From: Clostridia bacterium
GTDB taxonomy: Bacteria; Bacillota; Clostridia; Oscillospirales; Acutalibacteraceae
Direction: 5' to 3'
Length of the DNA: 14,220 bases
Assembly: GCA_017480265.1 (NCBI GenBank)
Contig: JAFVAZ010000051.1
Span: 1 to 14,220, forward strand
The stretch's first letter is position 1, and every line of letters starts with the position of its first letter. The position numbers and the translations under genes are program-made. Shown here piece after piece: positions 8,105 to 14,220 of this stretch. The notes under the pieces are model-generated. The model worked only from the letters and a program-made list of their open reading frames with translations, did no database searches and was not told where the DNA came from.

Positions 8105-8797
8105 TTAGCCCAAGCCTAAATCCGTATTTTTTATCAGAATCTCAACGTTTTTGCATTTTTTTAGTTTAGGGTGTATTTTATCTTTGAACCAGCTTATCAA
8201 TTTTTCATCTATTTTTGTATCTGTAGAGTTTTTATTAAAAACATTTACGCTAAAATATTCAAAGTATCTTTTGCTATATTTGATATCTCTGCGCACTGTA
8301 TGTTTGGTCTGCCCTTTTATGCCTATCAATAAACATATCCCGTCGAATTTTCTTGCAATCTCTTTGACGCTTGCTTCTTTCGGGATTCCTTTATTCCATT
8401 TACGCCTGAGTTTATGGTTAAAAGTTTCTACACCTAGCCTAAATTTCACCTCGATATTATCAAAAAAACCTCTCATTTCTTCTAAGCTATCCCGATACAT
8501 CCAATGGCACTCAAACCAAATGGTGTGTATGTGTTTCTCTTTTGCTGTCTTTTTTATTAGGGCTAGAGTCTCGGCATCTAGCTCGAAGCAAGATCCGGAA
8601 TTTATCACATCCAAAACACCAAACCTTCCCGAGACTTTTGCCAAAACCTCTTTATTCATCTTGAACGGCTCCAAATGAACGTCGTTGTAATAATCGCAAA
8701 AAGTGCACTTACTCCATCTGCAGCCTCTGCCTACCAGCAGCAGCATCTCTCTGGGGAATTTTCTTTCTATCAGTGCATATCGATTTAGTTCTTTCAT
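8105..8797 (-). CDS. Radical SAM protein with CX4CX2C motif (possibly queuine lyase-like)
   Basis: A 230-residue radical SAM enzyme. The cluster-binding cysteines are C26, C31 and C34 in GRGCRWSKCTFCDYY, so the spacing is CX4CX2C rather than the usual CX3CX2C. Other landmarks are INSGSCFELD near 65, in the place of the glycine-rich SAM contact, an FECHWMYRD stretch, GVETFNHKLRRK near 122, and an NTDLGLG C-terminus. The protein is a bare core with no SPASM or TRAM extension. From memory it resembles the small radical SAM family that includes queuine lyase QueL, which in Clostridioides difficile recovers preQ1 from queuine; this is a resemblance I cannot test here, and no other queuosine gene is in the window. 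It starts 14 nt after the MATE gene stop and probably shares its transcript; its own ribosome site (TTTAGG, 8 nt upstream) is weak. Confidence 0.85.
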   Translation of the reverse strand: MKELNRYALIERKFPREMLLLVGRGCRWSKCTFCDYYNDVHLEPFKMNKEVLAKVSGRFGVLDVINSGSCFELDAETLALIKKTAKEKHIHTIWFECHWMYRDSLEEMRGFFDNIEVKFRLGVETFNHKLRRKWNKGIPKEASVKEIARKFDGICLLIGIKGQTKHTVRRDIKYSKRYFEYFSVNVFNKNSTDTKIDEKLISWFKDKIHPKLKKCKNVEILIKNTDLGLG

Positions 8798-8811
8798 ATT
8801 TACAACCTAAA

Positions 8812-10158
8812 CTAATTATACTGTTTTTTCTCCCACCAGTTACTAAATTTAAAATGCACGAATCCTGTAATAACAGGCAGTATACTGGAGGCAGTTATCC
8901 CTATGCAAACCCCCAAAAAACCAAGGTTAAAATTGCGCGATAATATGTAGCATAAAAACACCCTCAAAAATACCGGCCCGACCAAAGAATTTATACAGCT
9001 AAATTTAGTATCACCAAGCCCCGAAGCAAAATGATTATAGACATTCCTGATAGCGTACAGCACACAATCCAGCGAACAACAATACAGCATATACAATTGA
9101 CTCTGTAAAATAACATCCGGATTCGTATCAAAAAGAGATATTATCGCCCTAGAAAATATGTTAAAAACTATAGCCAAAAAAGTAGTGACTATAATGCTTA
9201 AATATAAGCCTATGTGCAAAACTTTCTTTGCATTTTCTATCTTATTTGCGCCAAAATTTTGCCCTGCACCCACAGTAAGAGCCCTGCTCAAAGCACGCGA
9301 CGGTAGCGCTATCAGGTTGTGTACCTGCATCCCTATCCCCAAAGTTGATGCTATGATTATACCGTAGGAATTAGCCATTTTAGTGATCAAAACATACGAA
9401 AAATCGACAACAATGAGCTGAGCCATAAGCGGGACTGCAAGCTTAAAGAAAGGCTTTATGCTGGATATTTTTATTTTGAAAATATTGAACTTAAATGAAC
9501 GCAGGTAAAACTTTTTTAAAACAAAAAACGATAGAGAAAAGCTTAAAAAATTTACCACAACAGTAGAAATAGCTGCTCCCGCGGGCCCCATATCGCATAT
9601 ACCCACAAAGATCAAATCAAATACCAAATTTAATCCGGCACATACTCCCATCAAGATGAACGGATATACCGAATTGCCAAATCCACGTATCACATAGGAT
9701 ATAGAAATAAAACTAAAATTGAATATCCAGCCAAAAGATAATATCCGCAAGTAATCTTTGGCGTATTCTATAGCCTCCGGCGGTACATTTAAGAACAAAA
9801 GTATATTCCTATAAAAAAGCGCCGTGATCACGCTTATAATCACAGAAGATACAAAAATAATAAATCCTAAGGCATTTATAGTCTCAAATTGCTTTTCTTT
9901 ATCTTTTAGTCCTTCATATTGAGATATCAATATAGCCGCTGCACTAGAGAACCCCGTCCCTATAGCTCCCACCAGCCACCAGAGGGAAGTAACGTTTGAG
10001 ATGCTGGCTACGCCATTGCTGCCTACATACCATCCTACAACCAACATATCAATAAGTTAATAAAAAGTCTTTAATAATAAAGAAAGGAAGATAGGGAAAG
10101 AAAATATGATTAATTTTTTTCTCAGATCCCCACAAGTCAAATCAATTTTGTTTTGCAT
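8812..10158 (-). pseudogene. MATE-family multidrug/toxin exporter interrupted by one in-frame stop codon
   Basis: Read from the ATG at 10158 the frame codes for a MATE transporter of about 448 residues, the normal family length with about 12 membrane helices, but codon 34 is TAA (10059-10057). It falls inside helix 1, where the sequence reads KTFY, stop, LIDMLVVGWYVG; relatives commonly have Gln at this place, so a single CAA to TAA change explains it. The ATG at 10158 is well supported: GAGGAA lies 10 nt upstream and the pheT stop is 19 nt upstream. After the stop the frame is open for 411 codons from an ATG at 10047, which has no ribosome site, so a restart product would lack most of helix 1. 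MATE proteins export cationic compounds with H+ or Na+; the substrate here is unknown. No other damage is seen, so the loss is recent, or the stop is read through, or it is a sequence error. Confidence 0.8.
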
Positions 10159-10168
10159 ATAAAGTAAA

Positions 10169-10174
10169 TTCCTC
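10169..10174 (-). promoter_or_regulatory. Ribosome binding site for the full-length MATE frame
   Basis: GAGGAA (minus strand 10174-10169) lies 10 nt before the ATG at 10158. It marks the original start, upstream of the in-frame stop, and shows that the shorter frame beginning at 10047 is not the ancestral gene. Confidence 0.6.
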
Positions 10175-10177
10175 ATC

Positions 10178-12589
10178 TTAAATTCGATAATCTAAAGGGT
10201 TACGTTCCCTCAGAGTAATATTTTCTCGCTCAAGGGTTGCAATAATCTTTTCCATTATTTTTTTAATCTGAGCATCAGCCAAAGTGCTATCTTTGGACCG
10301 GAAAGAAAGATTAAATGCTATACTCTTTTTTCCATCAGGGACCTGCTCCCCCATGTAAACATCAAAAATACGGATGCTTTCAAGGAGTCTACCAGCGGCT
10401 TTTTTTATAATCTTTTGCAAGCCCAAAGCCGGGGCATCTACATTGCAAATCAGTGCTAGGTCCCTTTCTACATTGGGATATTTCGGTATCGGGGTATATT
10501 CTACGTCAAAATCAGATGCTTTAAATAAATCATCTATATAAAATTCAAAAGCATAAACACGTTGCTTTATGCTGTAGTTTTTTAAGACCGCTGGGTGAAC
10601 TTCGCCTAAAACACCGATAATATCGCCATTTATTAGGAAAGCTGCGCACCTGCCCGGATGATAGTAAGAAATTCCCTCAAAAGCCTCAACATCATAGTCT
10701 TTTATCTTTAAATTTAATAAAAGCTCTTCTACGATCCCTTTGATAAAGAAGAAATCCACATCTTCGCTATAGAAGCCAGCGATCAATTTCTTTTTTTCTT
10801 CCGCTAAATTGTCCCCTTCTTTTTCAAAGTACTCTTTTGCTATTTCAAAAAGCTTCACATCTTGGTTTTTATGCTTTTCGTTATTGGATAATACCTCCAG
10901 AATGGAGCCCATGGCAACAGTCCGCATGGCACTGGTTTCTTCCCCCAGGGGATTTTTTATTTTTATGAAATTTCGAGATTTACTTTCTGCAGGTATCATT
11001 AATTTATCTAAGGTCTTTGGGCTCATAAATGTAAAAGTCATAACCTCAGAGGCCCCTTGAGCCAGCATTATTGATTTAATCTTTTTTTCAAATTTTTGCC
11101 TTGAGGTTAACTTTCCTACAGAACTAGTTTTTAAAGCTGTAGAAGGTATATTGTTGTATCCGTAAAATCTAGCTATTTCTTCCGCTATGTCATGTATCAA
11201 TTTTAAATCACTGCGATAGCTTGGGATATAGATATTTCCCTCCTTAATCTCGCACCCTATTTTCTTCAAAATTTCTCCCATCTGTTCTTTAGATAGATCA
11301 ATATTCAGAAAGCTATTGATAAAACTGCAGTCCAGAGGAATCACCGTTTGTGAAAAAGTCACCGAATCTACTGCAAAGATTTCGTTGGTAACTTCGCCGA
11401 TTCCCAACTCCTCTATCAATTCGCAAGCCCTATCTAGAGCTACTTTAGGCAAAAATGGGTCTAGACCTTTTTCGAACAAAGCCGAAGAATCTGTTCGCAA
11501 ATTTAATCTTTTAGACGTTGCACGTATGCTTGGTCCTGCAAAATTGGCACTCTCCAGCACGATGGTGGTGGTGTTTTTCATTATCTTGCTATTTTTTCCA
11601 CCCATTACGCCGGCTATGGCCACAGGCTTAGTGTCATCTGCTATGACAAGGTCTTTTCCTGTTAAATCTCTGCTTGCACCATCTAGCGTCGTGATTTTTT
11701 CGTTCTCCTTAGCCAAGCGGACATTTATCTGGCCACCAGAGATACAGTCTAAATCAAAGGCGTGCAAAGGCTGACCATACTCCAACATGACATAGTTGGT
11801 GATGTCAACGATATTATTGACCGGCTTTACGCCCATCACTCTGAGCCTTTCTCTGATCCACTTTGGGGAATGCGCAACTTTAACGTTTTCGATAACCCTA
11901 GCGCTATAGTATGGGCAGATGTTTTTTCCCACAACATTTACACTGAGCTTTTTTGTGAGTTTCTTTTCCCCTTTGACTACCGGCGTATGCTGCTTTAGCG
12001 GTTTACCAAAAGTAGCGCCGGCTTCTCGAGCAAGACCAATCACAGACATACAATCTGGTCTATTGGGCGTGATCTCAAACTCAATCTTAGTGTCGTTGAA
12101 TCCTATTGCTTCCTTGAAGTTTTCTCCCAAAGTGTAGTGTGAGCCCAAGGCCTCATTCAAGACAAATATGCCGTCTTCTACTGCTTCCGGGAAGTCATTT
12201 ATCGTTAACCCGACCTCTCTAAGCGAACAAAGCATCCCGCAGCTAAGCAGTCCACGGAATTTCCCTTTTTTTATTTTAGTCGAGTCATATAAAGTAGAGC
12301 CGTCCAGGGCGACCGGTACAATATCGCTAACTTTTAAATTTTGCGCACCTGTTACTATTTGCAAAGGCGCTCCTTGCCCCACATCCACTTGGCATATTAA
12401 TAGTTTATCGGCGTTTGGGTGCTTTTCTATCGCCACAACCTTACCGACAACTACATTATCTATCTTGCCGCCTTCTACCTCAAAAGTCTCCACCTTAGAT
12501 CCTGTCAGCGTGAGTTGGCTACAGAGTTCTTTTGTGCTTATATCTTCTAGGTTTACAAATTCATTCAGCCATTTTCTCGATAAATTCAT
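10178..12589 (-). CDS. pheT: Phenylalanyl-tRNA synthetase beta subunit
   Basis: An 803-residue beta chain of the (alpha-beta)2 class II enzyme that charges tRNA-Phe. Domains in order: N-terminal piece, the OB-fold tRNA-binding domain with HPNADKL (57-63) and CQVD, the B3/B4 editing region (about 205-385), the B5 domain (about 405-475, with the acidic DIAEEIARFYGYN stretch), the inactive synthetase-like core, and a C-terminal FDX-ACB anticodon-binding domain (about 705-803). Length is typical. I chose the ATG at 12589, with AAAGGTGA 8 nt upstream, over a TTG two codons earlier. It starts 32 nt after pheS and is followed 19 nt on by the MATE gene. Confidence 0.96.
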   Translation of the reverse strand: MNLSRKWLNEFVNLEDISTKELCSQLTLTGSKVETFEVEGGKIDNVVVGKVVAIEKHPNADKLLICQVDVGQGAPLQIVTGAQNLKVSDIVPVALDGSTLYDSTKIKKGKFRGLLSCGMLCSLREVGLTINDFPEAVEDGIFVLNEALGSHYTLGENFKEAIGFNDTKIEFEITPNRPDCMSVIGLAREAGATFGKPLKQHTPVVKGEKKLTKKLSVNVVGKNICPYYSARVIENVKVAHSPKWIRERLRVMGVKPVNNIVDITNYVMLEYGQPLHAFDLDCISGGQINVRLAKENEKITTLDGASRDLTGKDLVIADDTKPVAIAGVMGGKNSKIMKNTTTIVLESANFAGPSIRATSKRLNLRTDSSALFEKGLDPFLPKVALDRACELIEELGIGEVTNEIFAVDSVTFSQTVIPLDCSFINSFLNIDLSKEQMGEILKKIGCEIKEGNIYIPSYRSDLKLIHDIAEEIARFYGYNNIPSTALKTSSVGKLTSRQKFEKKIKSIMLAQGASEVMTFTFMSPKTLDKLMIPAESKSRNFIKIKNPLGEETSAMRTVAMGSILEVLSNNEKHKNQDVKLFEIAKEYFEKEGDNLAEEKKKLIAGFYSEDVDFFFIKGIVEELLLNLKIKDYDVEAFEGISYYHPGRCAAFLINGDIIGVLGEVHPAVLKNYSIKQRVYAFEFYIDDLFKASDFDVEYTPIPKYPNVERDLALICNVDAPALGLQKIIKKAAGRLLESIRIFDVYMGEQVPDGKKSIAFNLSFRSKDSTLADAQIKKIMEKIIATLERENITLRERNPLDYRI

Positions 12590-12621
12590 AAACAATTCAC
12601 CTTTCTACATAACGATGCAAA

Positions 12622-13641
12622 TTAAAATTGATTTAAAAATCTGATGTCGTTTTCATAAAATAGCCGCAGATCATCGATTTTATATTTTCGCATTGTGATT
12701 CTCTCCAGCCCCATCCCAAAGGCAAATCCGCTATATATATTGGGGTCGATATTACAATTCTGCAATACTTGCGGGTGTACCATACCGCATCCCAGCACTT
12801 CTATAAAGCCTTCGTTCTTGCATAGTCTGCACCCTTTTCCTCTGCAAGAAAAGCACTGCATATCCAGCTCCGCAGAAGGTTCCGTATACGGGAAATGGTG
12901 CGGTCTAAAGCGCACAACGATATCTTCTCCGTACAAGTTCTTCAAAAAATTCTCCAAAGTTCCCTTTAAGTCTGAAAAAGTTATATCTTTATCTACCACC
13001 AAGCCTTCTATCTGATGAAAAACTGGGCAGTGTGTTGCATCTACCTCATCTGCGCGGTATACTTTCCCAGGAGAGATGATATATATAGGAGGTTTTTGCT
13101 TCTCCATTACTCGGATCTGCACAGACGAGGTCTGCGTCCGCAGCAAGGTGTTTTCGTCGATATAGAAGGTATCTTGCACGTCTCTTGCGGGATGTTCCTT
13201 AGGGAGATTCAAAGCTTCAAAATTATAGTAATCCGATTCTATTTCCGGCCCTTCTACTATTGAAAATCCCATCCCGATGAAAATATCGGTAATTTCCTCT
13301 AATACCAATGAAGAAGGATGACATCTGCCTATTCTGTGCTTTTTGCCCGGCAGAGTGACGTCAATTTTTTCAGCTTGCAATTTTTTAGATAGTTCTGCAT
13401 TTTGAATCTCAGTTATTTTCGAATCTATGCTCTGTGATAAAAAATCCCTCACATCGTTAGAAATTTGTCCCACCTTCGGTCTTTCTTCCGGTGATACCGT
13501 TCCCATTTGTTTCAATATAGAAGTCAGAAGTCCCTTTTTGCCAAGATACTTAGTGCGGAAAGCTTCTACATCTTGCTTGGTTTTTACATTATTTAGGTCG
13601 GCTTGAGCAGAAACCTTTATCTCTTCCAGCTGTGTTTTCAT
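12622..13641 (-). CDS. pheS: Phenylalanyl-tRNA synthetase alpha subunit
   Basis: A 339-residue catalytic subunit. An N-terminal coiled-coil arm (about 1-90) that grips tRNA is followed by the class II core: HPARDVQDTFY (150-160), motif 2 with FRPHHFPYTEPSAE (245-258), and motif 3 with GFAFGMGLERITM (305-317); A307 sits in the amino-acid pocket motif. Between motifs 2 and 3 are four cysteines (263, 266, 271, 274) in a CX2CX4CX2C knuckle, common in Gram-positive PheS. The ATG at 13641 is preceded by GGGGGAT. First protein gene of its transcript, only 53 nt downstream of tRNA-Val on the same strand. There is no room for a T-box leader in that gap. Confidence 0.96.
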   Translation of the reverse strand: MKTQLEEIKVSAQADLNNVKTKQDVEAFRTKYLGKKGLLTSILKQMGTVSPEERPKVGQISNDVRDFLSQSIDSKITEIQNAELSKKLQAEKIDVTLPGKKHRIGRCHPSSLVLEEITDIFIGMGFSIVEGPEIESDYYNFEALNLPKEHPARDVQDTFYIDENTLLRTQTSSVQIRVMEKQKPPIYIISPGKVYRADEVDATHCPVFHQIEGLVVDKDITFSDLKGTLENFLKNLYGEDIVVRFRPHHFPYTEPSAELDMQCFSCRGKGCRLCKNEGFIEVLGCGMVHPQVLQNCNIDPNIYSGFAFGMGLERITMRKYKIDDLRLFYENDIRFLNQF

Positions 13642-13694
13642 ATATGTATCCCCCAGTTATTAAATGGCAAAATCAAATAAAACTTACAATTAAA

Positions 13695-13770
13695 TGGTGG
13701 ACGTTAACGGACTCGAACCGCTGACCCTTCGCACGTCAAGCGAATGCTCTACCAACTGAGCTAAACGTCC
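13695..13770 (-). tRNA. tRNA-Val (anticodon GAC)
   Basis: The minus strand folds into a complete 76-base cloverleaf with encoded CCA. The acceptor stem GGACGTT/AACGTCC is perfect, the D stem GCTC/GAGC and anticodon stem TTCGC/GCGAA are perfect, and the T stem AGCGG/CCGTT has one G-T pair around the TTCGAGT loop. The discriminator is A73. The anticodon loop TTGACGT gives GAC at 34-36, reading GUC and GUU (valine). Base 37 is G, where valine tRNAs usually carry A. It has its own promoter and lies 53 nt ahead of pheS with no terminator between, so the two may share a transcript. Confidence 0.95.
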
Positions 13771-13791
13771 ACAAGATTCATAATTATTTTA

Positions 13792-13820
13792 ATTTTATAT
13801 TATACTTACGGCAAAGTCAA
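13792..13820 (-). promoter_or_regulatory. Promoter for tRNA-Val and probably pheST
   Basis: On the minus strand TTGACT (13820-13815) and TAAAAT (13797-13792) are 17 bp apart. Transcription would start about 15 nt before the tRNA 5' end. The surrounding run of A and T allows other -10 choices, such as TATAAA two bases upstream. Confidence 0.65.
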
Positions 13821-13861
13821 GAAACCCACAGCAAGCCACGCATAACCCTGAAATGACCCAT

Positions 13862-13891
13862 AAAATAAAAAATCCCCTAAACAATAGGGGA
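13862..13891 (-). terminator. Rho-independent terminator of a transcript entering from the right edge
   Basis: TCCCCTA and TAGGGGA (13873-13879 and 13885-13891) form a perfect 7 bp stem with a 5 nt loop. On the minus strand it is followed by TTTTTTATTTTA, a textbook U tract. It ends minus-strand transcription coming from beyond the right edge and separates it from the tRNA-Val promoter. The gene it serves is not visible here. Confidence 0.85.
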
Positions 13892-14220
13892 ACAGTCTAG
13901 CATTTTAGCAAGTGAAATTGTCAAAAAAGGTTGACAGATTTTATTCGCGCAATAAGCTAAAAAGCCTAAGCAAGAGAATCAAAATAAAGTTTTCTTTTGT
14001 ACATAAGAGGGAGGCCGTTATTGGAGGAACAAATCCGTCTATTATTCCATTACATGCATTAAAGATTAATTAAGATTAAAATAAACCTAACAATCCCGAT
14101 TGACACAAGGGTTTTAAAGCTAAAAAATGGGAAATATGTCAACCATCGAAATCTTAAAAAATCATGTTTTTTGGTAATTTGGTAGACAAATGGTAGACAC
14201 CAATGTTCTAAACCAGAAAA
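13892..14220. other. AT-rich intergenic region with short repeats, no supported gene
   Basis: About 330 bases with no convincing reading frame on either strand. It holds an inverted repeat TGTCAA/TTGACA with a 6 nt spacer (13919-13924 and 13931-13936). Two direct copies of GGTAGACA lie 11 bp apart (14181-14188 and 14192-14199). Further TTGACA-like boxes are at 14100-14105 (+) and near 14137-14142 (minus), none with a good -10. Short frames running off the right edge on either strand are too short to judge. Confidence 0.5.

Noticed and set aside
10041..10160. Alternative genetic code in which TAA is read as glutamine
   Set aside because: Several other genes here (argS, ddl, pheS, pheT, the kinase and radical SAM gene) end in TAA at the expected family length, so TAA is a real stop.
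13642..13694. Possible T-box or other riboswitch ahead of pheS
   Set aside because: The gap between tRNA-Val and pheS is only 53 nt, far too short for a T-box, and shows no hairpin.
13680..13700. Phage attachment site at the 3' end of tRNA-Val
   Set aside because: No duplicated tRNA 3' segment is seen elsewhere in the window, and pheS lies directly downstream with normal operon spacing.
14021..14062. TTG-initiated 13-codon frame on the + strand with AGGGAGG 6 nt upstream
   Set aside because: The ribosome site looks good, but the frame stops after 13 residues, has no promoter with a clear -10, and matches nothing I recognise. A leader peptide is possible but unsupported.

Overview
The window looks like ordinary chromosome from a low-GC, probably anaerobic member of the Bacillota (class Clostridia). 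The support is AT-rich DNA, sigma-A type promoters, strong AGGAGG ribosome sites, TTG and GTG starts, the two-subunit iron-sulfur serine dehydratase, and clostridial-type PheS, PheT, ArgS and short nucleoside kinase. All genes read with the standard code, using TAA, TAG and TGA as stops. I cannot name the genus.

Layout: on the + strand, from the left edge to about 2.48 kb, lie the 3' end of a relA/spoT-type (p)ppGpp synthetase/hydrolase gene, a glyoxalase II-like metallo-hydrolase, and a short uridine kinase-family nucleoside kinase. A perfect-stem hairpin at 2499-2532 separates them from a convergent set of minus-strand genes that fills the rest. Read in their own direction (right to left), these are: tRNA-Val(GAC), pheS, pheT, a broken MATE transporter gene and a radical SAM gene; then sdaAB and sdaAA behind their own promoter; then ddl, murI and argS behind another. 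The last 330 bases on the right hold no gene I can support, only short repeats and a terminator for something beyond the edge.

How the genes work together: most are housekeeping. PheS/PheT, ArgS and tRNA-Val serve translation, Ddl and MurI make the D-Ala-D-Ala and D-Glu of peptidoglycan, SdaAA/SdaAB turn serine into pyruvate and ammonia, and the Rel fragment belongs to the stringent response. The less ordinary part is the tail of the pheST transcript. Here a MATE-family transporter gene carries a single in-frame ochre stop in its first membrane helix. Just 14 nt after it comes a small radical SAM protein with a non-standard CX4CX2C iron-sulfur motif. From memory of the family it resembles queuine lyase-like (QueL) proteins, but this is a hypothesis only. 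A tRNA gene placed directly ahead of pheS, with no visible terminator between, is the other point of interest. I found no CRISPR array, insertion sequence, prophage gene or clear new system.
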